From NCBI GenBank assembly GCA_963170055.1, contig CAUJGJ010000444.1:4083118-4133117 (forward strand): DNA of 50,000 nt, given 5' to 3'. The notes below the pieces were generated by a model. It searched no databases. It saw nothing but the letters and a program-made list of their open reading frames with translations, and was not told the DNA's origin. Source of the stretch: Halisarca cf. caerulea (taxonomy: Eukaryota; Porifera; Demospongiae; Chondrillida; Halisarcidae). Every line of letters begins with the position of its first letter. Positions within the stretch are counted from its first letter, which is position 1. The translations under genes and the position numbers were made by a program. Shown piece after piece: positions 10,507 through 22,235 of this stretch.

Positions 10507-13500
10507 ATGCTGCATGTGAGAACAGTGAAGAATCTGATGAAGATTGCAATCAATGTACATCACAAAAGAGATAATGTCATGACCTAGAGGATGAGCAGGA
10601 AGGTCTCAATGTTTTTGAAGCCAGTGGTAAGTATACACCTGCTACTTTTAAATAGGAATGCAATTGTAACAGTTACTGTAAACATTTTTTTTCTTAATAC
10701 TCATGCATGTGTGTGCATGTGTTTACATACAGTCATAATGAATTCAACTCAATTGTAGCATAAATTCTGCATGTTTTATGATTTATAGATGAATTTGATA
10801 GTATTGAAGGTGAATGTCTACAGGAAGTTGAAAGTAACCCAGATGAAGTACCTCAGGGTCCAATTTTATCTCAATCAATAACCCAAATGTGCACTGGGCA
10901 ATTAATCAAGTTTAGGGATGTTCATCGCTTGTCCCTTAATGCCATATCTGATGTTGTCAACTTTACAAAAATGCTGCACGCTCATTATGTGACACAAGCT
11001 CAGTCTAGGGTCCAAAGTATATGTACAGAAACAGGACTTTCACATTTTTGCCAAGCTGATGTGCAAAAGCTTCTAGACTGTTTAGATTTTGGTCATCCAT
11101 TTGAAGGTATTCAGTCTCTGTATCATTTGCAGAATCAAATGGCTAAAGGCTCATTTTATGTTGTGAGTTAATTTGTTAGTATAGACTATTAGTGTTAATT
11201 CTGTCTTTGTATGAATATATATTTCTTTTATTTACCTATGTGTATGGTGTATTTATTACTTCATAGACACCAGAATGGGTTGAGCTGGGATCACAAGTTG
11301 AGTCAAGAAAAGGCAAACTGGTCGATTCGTCCCAGGGCTTTTTCTATGTGTCACTTCTATCCACACTTGAATCCCTTTTAAATAATGAACATGTGTACAA
11401 CCAAGTAAGGAATACTCAAATTTACTGTGCATGCTACAATGTTTTCTAAGTAATACGTACATTAAATCAGATATATGCATGCATGGATAAATATATAGTA
11501 TTGCCTCTGATTTCTTTGCTTGTTATGTGCAGGTAGCATTTGGTCCTCACGAAAGCAATGGTACAACTTGCCATGACATATGCGTTGGCTCACTATTTAA
11601 GTCACATCCAGTTTTCCGGGACAGTCCAAACAGTTTGCAAATAATTGGTTACTATGATGAGTTTACAGCGGTTAACCAGCTCTCAACTGTCTCGAAAATG
11701 TATAAAATTGGTAAGTCCTGCATGCATGCATGTATATATATATGTATGTAATATATATTTATGTATATTATAATACTATATTATTATGTAATATATAATT
11801 TATGCATAATATTATTATGCTGATTTATAAAAATTAATATGTTAATAATTTCTTTAATGATAGTATATTATAACAATTATGCATGTATAGATATATTATA
11901 TATATATATAAGAATCAATTGCTATTAACTTATAAATTAGCATTTTATGCTCTACAGGAGCCATTTATTTTTCCCTTGGGAACATGGACCCAGCAGTGAG
12001 GTCAAAGGTTGAAAGTATATATTTACTGTGCCTGTTCCCGTATCAACTCCTTGATACGTATTCTTTTGATGATATCATGAAGCCTTTTTTAATGGAAATT
12101 AAGCAGCTTAATCAGGTATGAATCTATTATTATTATTATTATTAGTTAGATTTATTTACATTGCAATACTTCAAATCTTTTTATTTACCCAAATATTGGT
12201 GCTAATTTTTGCTGGACTATATTTTGAAATTCGTGAATTTTGCAAAATTGCCTGCATTCACGAAAATACAATTATGCAATGTAATATCAGGTTAGATATA
12301 TAAATGCATAGTCTATTATTTGTCTATAATATAGTAGGGATGGTCCATTTGAGTAAATATAAAATCGTGAATTATAGCCAAGTTCTTGATTTAAATTTAA
12401 TTTGTGAAATATACACCCCACAGAAATTATATATATAGCACCTATATACTGTATGTACATTGCACACTGCTTGTAATTAATTTTGTAATGTCACAGTGAT
12501 ATTTATACTCTGTCATTTATTTGCAGAGTAGTGGGCACATCTTTAATGTTGGCAGTAAAGAAGTACGTCTACGTGGAGACCTTATTGCTATGCTTGGTGA
12601 TACCCCTGCCATTGCCAAAGCAGGTGGATTTAAAGAAGGAGTTGGCTTTGCTGACAAGAAATGCCGGCACTGCATGGCTTCAAATGATCAGATACAATCC
12701 AAAGTTAGTATCAGTGTTCACAAATAGTTATGTTATATAGATAGGTTATATTATAATTATATAGTCTCTGTGGTTATATCACTTGGGCTATTATAGTCCA
12801 TAATACTTGTTGAATCAGATGCATGTTAATTGATTTGTAACTATAATATAATTATAGTTCACTGAAGAAGAATTCACCATGAGAACTCTTGATTCACATA
12901 TGAGACAATGTTCCTATCTGGAGCATCCTGGAATTGGTATAGATGAGAGAGGTCATTATTCCAAAGTGTATGGTATAAACAGACGAAGTACTCTTTGTGA
13001 TCTGTCACATTTTGATGTCACCAAGCAGTTACCACAGGACATCATGCATCTTCTCTTTGAAGGGATTATCCCTGTGCATGTTGAACTTATCCTCAATCAT
13101 GCAATTGGGACTCTGAAGGTAGGCCTATGATGCATATATAACATGTATGAGAAATTGATTTATGCATGCGTACATGTTCATAATTCTGTCTACCTTACAC
13201 TTTAAATTTATTCGATTTTGTATGAATTTTATAGATTATTTCTTTGTCCGAATTCAATGACTGCCTTAAGGAGTATCCCTATGAATATTTTGAAGATAAG
13301 CCTTCTAAACTTTTCTCTCTTGGTGGCAGTATGTCTCAAACAGGTTTGTGGTAATACGGTATACATACATGATTCTATAGTTAATCAATTGGTTACTATC
13401 TTAAGTTTATGATTGTTATCTTATGCATATATATGCAGCACATGGAATGTGGCAACTTTTCCACATGATCCCCTTGTTACTTGGGAATAGGTTCTCAAGA

Positions 13501-13823
13501 TGTGATGAGCATTACCATTGTTTCATGCTGTTACAAGAAATAACGGCCATTTTATGTTGTGATGTAATGACAGAGGACCAGCCATCATATTTGAGGGTGC
13601 TAATAGCACAGTATTTGGAAGATATGGTTAGACTTTACCCCAGCAGAACATTGGCGCCTAAATTTCACTACCTCCTCCACTGCCCCACTCTCATGAAAAG
13701 GTGCATTTTTGTATGCTACTTGTGTGGCAGCCATGCAGACACATTACAATCTTCATTCTTTTGTGAATCTTTTGCTAAAGTGATCACAGAGACTGGCACA
13801 GGTACTAATATAAAATGTATGTA

Positions 13824-13828
<5 letters not shown>

Positions 13829-13858
<30 letters not shown>
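13829..13858. repeat. (CA)n microsatellite
   Basis: About 15 CA units in the last transposase exon. They mark where the coding frame becomes unreliable. Confidence 0.9.
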
Positions 13859-13859
<1 letters not shown>

Positions 13860-13923
13860 TTGGTCACCTCACAGACATCATCTCACTGGATTAAGATGGG
13901 AAGTCAACCATTTTTGTTTGTAA

Positions 13924-14409
13924 TATTGCTGAAACTTTAATGTTTGATGCTCACATAGGAGCATACATAATCAAGCCACAACCCACACAGCAACTTTGTT
14001 TTTTTTCTTCCTCACTGAAATGCCACTACCTGTTTACTGTAGTTCAAATGGACAATTTCATGTGTATTAAGTCCAAATATGATTTAAGTGGATATTTGTA
14101 TATTTAATATCAATTTGAGTTTGAATGCAAGTTCTTTTAAAATACCTTTTATTACAGTAACTATCGTTGAAATATTATTGTCGCAAGGTTTCACAGTGTT
14201 GAGTTTCAATAATCATTGAAGCCAGCCAAATCTGTAGCTGTCTTTGTGACTTTGTGAAGTTCCTTCAAATGAATTGTAGTGAAATATCTTGTTGCAAACA
14301 CAACAACATGCATGCACCCATGTGGCGCAACACTATATATGAATTGCATTATATTCCTATAATAATTACTGTAACAATATTATTATACATGTAATTTAAA
14401 TTAAGACAT
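13924..14409. other. Gene-free 3' region of the CACTA element
   Basis: AT-rich, with no exon of the missing transposase C-terminus recognised on either strand. Confidence 0.35.
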
Positions 14410-14717
14410 GATACTTTTATTAAATGGCATGTGCTAAAGATTAGTATTTCTTACTTAATGTAAGAATATTCATTACTAATTATTAGTAAGTGATTTTATT
14501 CCTAGAGTTTTCATTTCTAATATTGAGAAAAGGCAAACTAAGAATTAGCTTTGTCTACTAAATAGTAGAGTTGCTTTGATTTCTAGTTATATATACACTA
14601 AAAATTAGGGATATGTCTAGTTGTTAGCAATAGTTCACTATAATGCAGAACTTATCTACTAATAAATAGACATAGACACTAAACATTAGAAAGGTAGAAA
14701 GATTATTTATTCTAGTG
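14410..14717. repeat. Right subterminal and terminal repeats of the CACTA element
   Basis: Motifs such as ACTAATTATTAG, ACTAAGAATTAG, CTACTAAATAGTAG, CACTAAAAATTAG and ACTAAACATTAG are spaced about 20-40 bp apart and match the type at the left end. The run closes at TAGTG (14713-14717). Confidence 0.65.
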
Positions 14718-15000
14718 TACGTATATAAGTTTTGCAATTCACAAATTCCTACTATCGATCGTGAGTATGATCTTCCAAGCTCCCTTACACAACAATATGT
14801 ACGTAACATTAACTTTTGATGAATAAAGGCTTTCATATGTTGTAAAAGTAGAACAAATGTCGAGCAGCGCAATCGCCCTTGCTTCTTCACTAAGACTATA
14901 CGTCAAGAAATGTCACGCGCATATCACATGATCGAAGCCTTACACACGCCCTATTTCCAGCCTATTAACACAATAGCGGGACTTTGGACATGTCCCACAT
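14718..15000. other. Right internal part and TIR of element X
   Basis: This 283-bp remainder of element X holds no gene. It ends in the 16-bp TIR at 14985-15000. CG-containing words and a TCACATGATCG stretch lie near 14930. Confidence 0.5.
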
Positions 15001-17455
15001 GCGGTGGGTGGCGAACTCATCCACCTGGGCCCCACACTGGCGGCAAAGGTGGGGTCGGCACAAAGATACACCCAGGCAGAGACCAACCGAAATTGTGACT
15101 GTGTCATCATCCATCCGTAGGCCTAAGGAAGAAACAGGAAGAGCATTCAACCATGCACCAGACTCCCCAGAAGAGGCACTCAAGATTCTTGCTCTTGAGG
15201 AGCCGCTTGAGGCCTGTTCCAAGAGGGAGGTGAAGGTTGCAGAGGTCTGAGGACCTTCCCAAGCTTTCTGCTGAGTCTTGGCTGGGCTGGTAGGCGGAGG
15301 TTCAGGTGAGGTGGACTTCCAAATGGAGAGGGCTTCTACCAAGTCAGGCACGGGAAGGTTGTGTAGGCGGGATGGCAGAATTTTGAGGCAGAGAGAGTGG
15401 CAGCCAGCAGCCGAAGCCAAAAAGGCGGATGGTGCAAGCTGGACTGCCCTTCTGATGCCTATTCCTCCCTTTGAAATGGGGAGGGTTGCCTGAAACCACG
15501 AACGATCAGCAGACAAATCCACATTGAGTATGGCACTTGTGGTCCGGCGGAGCAAGTTGTCAAAGGTGCCAAGCTCGGGGGAGCGAAAACATGGTGACAC
15601 TCTGAGTACATAAAGTATCTTCGGGATGGCAAAGGAGTGACGCAGAAGCAGAAGAGAGTCATGCTTCTGAAAGTGAGGGAGTCTCTCACCCACGGTCCTG
15701 AGGTCATTGCACTTGGACACAATGGCAGAATTTATAGAATTGGTATTACCGATTGGAGCGCCGAGAAAAGATGCATCTTTGGGATGGATTGGAATGAGGT
15801 CGGGGATAGAACGAAGCACCGGGGAGTCATGTGGGCTGATGCAAATCAGCTCGGACTTCTGTCGGTCATCCACAGAACCCCCAATGAGACCATCGTCCAG
15901 GTAAAATATTGACAACTCGGACTGCAGTCTCAGAATCAATGGGTGAATAGCCAGGCAAAATAACAGGGGACCTAGAGGGTCACCCTGTTGCACCCCTTCC
16001 TGTGACAATAGTAATGTGTCATGGTAGAAGAGGTGGGAAGGCTCAGAGTAGCAGCTATGGACAAAAGCATACAGTTCAGGGATGAGCTCAGCAACAGTCT
16101 GGAGGACAATGTCCCGCCTGATGCAGTTAAAGGCATTCCTAAAATCCAGTTTAATCATCGCATGATCCGAAGGGAGCTCACGTAGATTTGCTCTTGAACA
16201 GTGTACAGCAGCCTCAGAGCCAAGCCTAGTACCAAAGCCCAACTGTAGTGGGGAAAGGTATTCACCTATACTCGAGACGACCCCCAAGCAGGCAACCTTG
16301 GCCACAAGACGGCGCAAAGTGAGGCCTATGGCAATGGGGCGGATACCCCCTGTACGCTTGTTCAGAGCCAGGAGCGATGCACCAAAAAATATTGGTCTGA
16401 TTTCACTGGGGACCCCGCCTGCAATGACATGGTTGGCCAGAGAAACAATTGCCTGGATAAGATGCAGGCCAGCCTCACCAGCTGAGCGGCTTGTCATGAC
16501 CATCAAGTGCTGCGGACGGAGTAGGTCGGGGCCACCAGCTGAACCCTTTGGAAATGACTGAAGAGCCTTTAAGACATCTTCTTGGGATACCAATAGACTA
16601 GAATCCTGTCCCGGTGGAGCAGCAGAACGAGAATTAGGGTGGGGCTGGGGATGTTTAGATCTCAAAGCTTCCAGAGTCTCCGGTGAGGGATCGGCAAATG
16701 AGTCCTGGGAACAGGCCAGTCGGATGGCACATCATCTTCTTCCAACTAGGATGAGATCCTCGTTGAAATGGCATCCAACGAATCGATCCTGGAGGCTTTA
16801 CGCGGGTTGTGAGGAGGGACTTCGTGAGAGAAGTCGCTCTCCTGTGAGATCTGGGAGTTGATCAAAGCCGTGAGGTTCCAGCAACGACCAGTTCTCTTCG
16901 GGGCATGGAAGCATCTGCTAAGGAGGTGGAACAAACGCGACCAAGCTTTGACGGAGTTGTAAGACACAACGTCATCAATAGCGTCAGCGAATTTCGACGC
17001 AGCCTTGCCTCTGGAACCCCGAGGTATTTTCTTGATTACCTTGAACCCAGAATGCAGATTCCTGAAAACAGGAGTCGAACTACCCGATGGCTGAGGAGGC
17101 TGACTCGAAGTGTTGAGGGGCGAAGAAGGCGATAATACTGAGTCCACGATGGTGGTGGGTGGCTGGCAAGAACCAGGACAGCGCTTGGCAATTGGGCCAT
17201 GGGTCTTGACACAACTGTCCTTCTTCACTTGCATCACTTTAAGGCAAACAGAGCATGGAGCAGAGTTTTTCTTGATGTCACCTCGTCGATCCTGACGCTG
17301 TGCCGGTGACTCCCTGCTCGGCTAACAGAATCGGCAATGTTCTCAGAGCAATCATCGCTCCTAATCACGAGAGAAGATTCCTCAAGAGGCCTAGAATCCA
17401 TCATTAGAACAAAACAAACGAAACTACAACAAAATCCTAAAAGAGACAAATCCAT
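15001..17455 (-). pseudogene. Non-LTR retroelement ORF, N-terminal and RT part
   Basis: Minus-strand reading begins with a C..C...H...RCPGSC-type zinc motif (about 17260-17170), then a conserved helical block (17080-16880). A full RT domain follows: PKGSAGGPD and LRPQHL entry motifs, a DFRNAFNCI palm motif, GVQQGDPLGPLLFCL, and a YLDD-type catalytic box (FYLDDGLIGG). A terminal Cys-rich segment, CRPHLCRQCGAQ, lies near 15040. Frameshifts near 17290 and 16740 break the frame; the RT section 15001-16665 is otherwise open. The frame resumes at 4212 after element X. The 5' end is not sharply defined (about 17455-17490). Confidence 0.8.
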
Positions 17456-17490
17456 GACAGCTCATCATCCGCCATCTTTTTTCATATATA

Positions 17491-18273
17491 TATCAGGGAC
17501 ACATTCAGAGATTTGTAAAGACACCAGTGAGTGGGCCATGATGTATTTGAACTTTAAACTTTACAACATCACAACAAAACGTCTCCTTAATTTTAGAAAA
17601 GGGCTTATTTTTGTGACTCCTAGAAATCAATTTTGGTTTTAGCCTTAATATGAACCTTTCAAACATTTTAAAGGACATTTATTGCATTATTTCTGCTCTT
17701 TAAGTGTTTTATGACTTGATGAATGTGCCGGGTCAATGTTAAATTTCAAAATTGCTGCATTATCCAAAGGGGGCTTGAACTGGCCCAGTCGAACCATGAT
17801 AGATCTGCCACTGTATGTATGTAGGCAGAGTGATTATTCATACACCATACAACAATTTAACCCTCCTACCCTCCCCATACAATGATTTGCAGTTCACCTA
17901 AGTCTTTTTTGTGGATTGTATGTTAGTCATCTTATGCAGAATATATAGCTACATATAAGGTACCATTTTATCACTAGAATAGCAGAGATTTTTGTGATTG
18001 CAACATATAGTTGATATCCCGGTTAGTTATGGCGCAATTGCTTGAAAACCACAAATATGACATTGCGTAATTACAGTTTTGTTCTTGTGCAATTTTCGTA
18101 GAGTGACTCCAGCCGCGTACTACAATGAAAATGGTATTGTCTGAAAGCTGAGTTCACAATCTGCAAGATGAGCTAAGAAGTGAAACCATACGCCAAACTA
18201 GATGCCAGATCATTTAATGTTACAGTGCATCAGTTTAGAAAATTAATATATTATATACATACATATATACTAG
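17491..18273. other. Intron of the integrase-core gene
   Basis: No coding sequence or repeat is recognised between the 5' end of the retroelement and the next integrase-gene exon. Confidence 0.35.
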
Positions 18274-19202
18274 GCAAATCTGAATTGTACAATGGGGAAT
18301 AAGGGGTACCGTGCAGTTTGGAAAGTATTGCGAGACAAGTACAGAGTGCTAGTTAAAAGGTAAAGACATGGAACATTCACAGCGGTGTACTGTTCAACAT
18401 GGTCATGTTAGGTCAGATCAGTGACTTCTTATATGAATATTAATTTAATGCAGGGATACTGTTATGAAAATTTTGCAAGAGATTGACCCAGCTGGTGTGA
18501 AGAAGCGCAATAAAAGATCCCATAGAATGAAGAGTATATCATTCCAAAGTATGTACATGCTTGTAGATGGACTAAAACTGGCAAGTATATATTATAGAAT
18601 TATAATTATTAGTATTATAATTAATAACTAATGTTAACTTGAATATTTTACAGGGGTCCCAATTCCATCTGGCATCTCGATGGCTATGACAAACTGTCCC
18701 ATTATGGCTTCAAAATTCATGGCTGTATTGATGGGTCAGTTTTCTTCTAAATTAAACTTTAATTAATAAATATATAATTTTGCATCAAATGGTAGATATT
18801 CAAGGAAAATTCTGTGGTTGCACATTGGAACACCAATCATGATCCTAAAATTATGGCTCACTATTACTTGGAATGTGTTGAAAAAGTTGGAGGCAAAGAA
18901 TAAGACAATTAAGCATTGACATATTATTATAATTTTGTTTATAGCTATGGGTGTGCATGCATGCAAGGTCCTGTATTACTATAACTATATATAATCTGTT
19001 ATCAATAGACAAAATTGACTGTACATGTTTATGACTTGATTCTTCTGAAGGCTGTCCCCTCGTACTTCGGGAGACTTAGTAACAGAGAATTCCCAAGTGG
19101 CTAGCATCCAAATAGCCTTTAGGAATTCATTGGCAGGGTCCTTCCAAGACAAACATAGTGAGCTGAATATTCTGATTTTTGTACTATACAAGCATTAAAC
19201 TA

Positions 19203-19412
19203 CAGTGAAACCTCCATAATATGGGCACCGCTCGGATCACAATATGTTGTACTGTATATGGAAGTGTACTTATTTCAGAGGATTCAATTGATGTACACAT
19301 ATCAGTACAAGGGACTTTAAATCTTTAAATACGACAGAGCAAAGATATCGGTGTCCTGTTTAAGGAGGTTTCTGAATTATTTTGGAGGTATCCTTTAATA
19401 GAGGGTTCACTG
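19203..19412. mobile_element. pogo-like MITE
   Basis: It begins CAGTGAAACCTCC and ends GGGTTCACTG, with TA on both sides (19201-19202 and 19413-19414). It is 210 bp, non-coding, and lies in an intron of the integrase-core gene. The termini resemble those of the element at 44803. Confidence 0.7.
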
Positions 19413-19746
19413 TATTGACAACTTTATTTCACAGCTCTAATGAAACAGTTTATATATATATATATATGTATGTATAAATTATTGATATGTATTATACAGG
19501 AAAGAAAAAAAAACAGACAAACTAGGAAATAAACACTGCATGACAAGACAAGAAAAAACCGTGAAAAAGAAAAAAAATCAAAGGGATCCAGAACTGGAAC
19601 CCAAAACAGACACACAATTGAATTTCTGAACATATACACTAATACGTTGGCATAGGTGAAAAAATGATTGAGAATCATTGGTCTTCAATCTTAAACGTTT
19701 ACCAATCTCCCTGAAGAAGGCAAGAGCTTTCTCTCCAAAGACACCA

Positions 19747-19750
<4 letters not shown>

Positions 19751-19821
<71 letters not shown>
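19751..19821. repeat. (TA)n microsatellite
   Basis: About 70 bp of pure TA dinucleotide. Confidence 0.95.
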
Positions 19822-19826
<5 letters not shown>

Positions 19827-20239
19827 ATACACTAAATTTACTGTATAATGTATACTTTAATAGAGAATAGAGGCATGGTGGTCACAATTTCGAAAATCTG
19901 TGACAAACTGGTGGATTGCTTCATTTCAAGAACTTGTTTCTAAGGGAAAATTCCTGCTCAGATCACGCTTTTATCAGTATGTTACACAGTTGACTACATG
20001 CACAACCTTCTTCTGGATATTAGCAATCCATTTGCCAATGGTATAATACTGTATTGGATCCATACAATATATTTTGGTTACCTGCAGATATTGTCTTACC
20101 TACTCCTGTGGACCAGTGCTTGACAGGGATGTGAAGGAATTTGTAGCCTTTTGGAATAGCCACCGGATACACAAAAATGTTTTATCGGTCAGTCCATCAG
20201 GTATTCCATCAGAGCTTCTCAGTATCCCAGAATTGACAG

Positions 20240-21239
20240 GTACATGCATGTGCAGCATGCACCCAGCCCAACAAAACTACCTACACCCGTCCATCGCAGG
20301 TGTGACATGTGCACATATGCAATGTTACAAAAATGGCCGCCCTAAAGTCGGCTGAAATTTACCCCCACTTTTCTTGCGTTTAGTGTATTTATGGAATACA
20401 AGAAACATACAAAACATCGATATGACTATTAAATGCAACAAAAATTCACTTAACTTTGTTGTCAATACTTCGCAAAGCCGAAAAAACGACCACAGATTCG
20501 GACCTTAAAAATAACTTTAGTGCAAAACCCAGTCATGTAAACCATCGTTTAGAACAGCCATACTTTGTCAAGACCTTTCTAACATCAATATCTAAATTTT
20601 CACCGTTGTCAAACTTACCATTCTCTTTTGTTCCTGAGATGTCCATCAAAATGTTCTTTTTGACACAGAGTAAAACCACAAACTTGTGCACATGTTGGGA
20701 ATGGAGCATGCTATCAAAATCGACAGCGGTGAAAATTTAGTTTTACCTATCGTGATCAAACTCCCGTGACATGGCTCCTCTACACAACCGTTCAGATGAC
20801 CGGGTTTTCGAAAGAAATTCACTCGTTGCAAAAGTCTCTCCCTCGCCATTGGCACAAGGCGGTCACGCAATATGATGACGTCACCAAGCAGTGGTAACGA
20901 TCGGTGACATTGATATTTCTTCTAGCACGAACGAATAACTATTAGAACGTTTTGAAAACACGAAATGTGCAGACTATTGCGATATTCGATACAATTCACT
21001 TCGGTTTAAGAAAGAGAAGGCCTATATTTCAAGCCGACTTCATAAACATACACGTGACTAAAGCATGTATATTAGTAAAATGTGTAAATTTTGAATTAAA
21101 TTCCTTTGTAAACCACACAACACCCCTCTGTTTACAGAATATGCACGTTATACCTGCGATAGCACAGTGTATGCATGCAAGAAAGCATGCCTACGTATAC
21201 AATATATGCATTCATATGTCTATATCACTTTGCCTGTAA

Positions 21240-21304
<65 letters not shown>

Positions 21305-21455
21305 CATATATATATAGTTTTTTTGTTTACTAATTGTATTCCATCACATGCACATGATGAATCTCCATATATCATGTACATGCACACATGTTACCTTTCT
21401 ATATTAAATTTCTTTTATTAATCATGTAATATTAATATATTGCCTCCACATACAG
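20240..21455. other. Last intron of the integrase-core gene
   Basis: Between a good GTACAT donor and a TACAG acceptor. It contains a 19-bp hairpin (CTAAATTTTCACCG at about 20591 with its complement ending about 20740, one mismatch) and a (TA)n tract at 21240-21315. No genes are recognised. Confidence 0.5.
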
Positions 21456-21649
21456 GTGCCCAAGATTTTTTGGAACCTATTGGCACAGATCTTTGGATAT
21501 ATTGCATGCAAAATGAAAGCACCAGCAGCGGAGATATGGTGTCCAACAGGTTCAGAAACTGGACAGATGCACATCTTGCAAATGACTTGCATTTATCTAT
21601 TAGTAGCCTAACACGGAATGCATGTTTACATGTATCTTGTGCAATGTGA

Positions 21650-22235
21650 CCATCCAGACTTTGATTAATCCTATAGCTGATTTACTACTACAATTTGACA
21701 TTTTGAAGACAAATGAGATAAAATCTTGAAATCATTGTTCACAACAATAATTTCAATCATGGCAATGTTAAATATTGCATTACTGCATGCACTATGTAAT
21801 ATAAGTTGACGATTGTGAACATCTGATTCCGCCCTTTCAAAATCTAGTTTATACTTAAGTCGTCGTACATTTTATCCAATCCTGCCAAAGAAAGCGTTAA
21901 CATCCAAAAACGAACGAATTGAAGTTCGACAACAAAGCGTGCTGTCTAAAGTTGGGTAGGGTCTGGAGCTTTAACTCGCTTGTCGTGGAGCTTCCTAAGC
22001 TGATTCACACTACTGGCACGTGCACAACCCATGCAATTCAGTGATAATGAGATTCATACCGTGAAGACAGCAAAGCGCTCGTGTTTTGGCTAGATTCGGA
22101 CATAACTTACCTGCGTAAGGGGTTGTTTCAGCCGCCATCTATATTGTTACATCATCTGACATATATCTACATTTTATACATTACATTATGCATTTTATGT
22201 ACATTTTGTACACACAGTATGCCTTATACACTGTG
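21650..22235. promoter_or_regulatory. Upstream region of the 22.2 kb gene
   Basis: No ORF. The section 21860-22140 is richer in CpG than its surroundings and ends about 100 bp before the ATG at 22236, so it is the likely promoter. No specific motif is called. Confidence 0.3.

Larger units (their letters stand above)
8373..13923 (+). pseudogene. TNP2-like CACTA transposase with N-terminal C2H2 fingers, disrupted
   Basis: Ten exons fit in phase: 8373-8676, 10507-10626, 10789-11162, 11267-11404, 11533-11710, 11958-12115, 12527-12703, 12858-13118, 13235-13343 and 13439 to a stop at 13923. Exon 1 encodes two C2H2-like fingers (C..C...L..H....H spacing, then C.I.DC...F...W.WHIRRKH). Later exons carry LRGDLIAMLGDTPAIAKAGG, a C..CMA motif, a HFDVTKQLPQDIMHLLFEG block and a MWQLFHMIPLL block. 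I recall these from animal EnSpm/TNP2-type transposases. The exon 1 donor is the weakest junction. An in-frame TAA at 10572-10574 interrupts exon 2. After about 13700 the frame no longer resembles the family and runs into a (CA)n tract, so the C-terminal part is missing. Confidence 0.65.
5143..14717. mobile_element. CACTA (EnSpm) DNA transposon with two divergent genes
   Basis: The left end begins CACTAGAAAAAATA at 5143; the right end is the complement of CACTAGAATAAATA, finishing at 14717. TA borders both ends (5141-5142 and 14718-14719), consistent with a 2-bp target duplication. About 200-300 bp inside each end hold many copies of short quasi-palindromes of the type CTAAAAATTAG or CTAGAAATTAG, like the subterminal motifs of CACTA elements. 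Inside lie a TNP2-like transposase gene (plus) and a SAM-domain gene (minus). The element is itself inserted in element X, and a LINE fragment has landed in one of its introns. Confidence 0.75.
4213..15000. mobile_element. Element X: DNA transposon with 16-bp perfect TIRs
   Basis: The sequence ATGTGGGACATGTCCA at 4213-4228 is matched by its exact complement at 14985-15000. Both ends are bordered by GC (4211-4212 and 15001-15002). Removing the element plus one GC joins the two halves of the retroelement reading frame with no frame change, which independently supports these boundaries. Without the CACTA transposon nested inside it (5143-14717), X is only about 1.2 kb. It encodes no transposase I can see, so it is probably non-autonomous. 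The TIR contains an internal palindrome, GGACATGTCC. The 2-bp target duplication does not fix the superfamily. Confidence 0.75.
18274..21649 (+). pseudogene. Integrase-core (DDE) gene, 3' exons
   Basis: Recognised exons: 18274-18359, about 18454-18550, about 18654-18734, 18796-18902, about 19050-19161, about 19863-19976, 20088-20239 and 21456-21649 (TGA). The peptide carries an HTH-like GYRAVWKVLRDKY segment and a DTVMKILQEIDP..VKKR basic stretch. Next come IWHLDGYDKLSHYGF (first Asp), a GD..TEN-like box (second Asp) and RIEAWWSQFRK (Glu). The terminal FWNSHRIHKN...GIPSELL...LTGAQDFLEPI block is typical of this animal integrase-core family. Frameshifts occur near 18825 and 19070, and the 18550/18654 junction is out of phase, so it is a decayed copy. 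Whether the family is domesticated or mobile is not decided here. The 5' exons are at 2965-3336. Confidence 0.65.

Noticed and set aside
15459..15912. Plus-strand ORFs opposite the RT domain
   Set aside because: They are shadows of the minus-strand reverse transcriptase frame, which has all the expected motifs.
18274..21649. Retroviral or Gypsy integrase
   Set aside because: No RT, protease or LTR is attached; the motif order fits a stand-alone animal integrase-core family.
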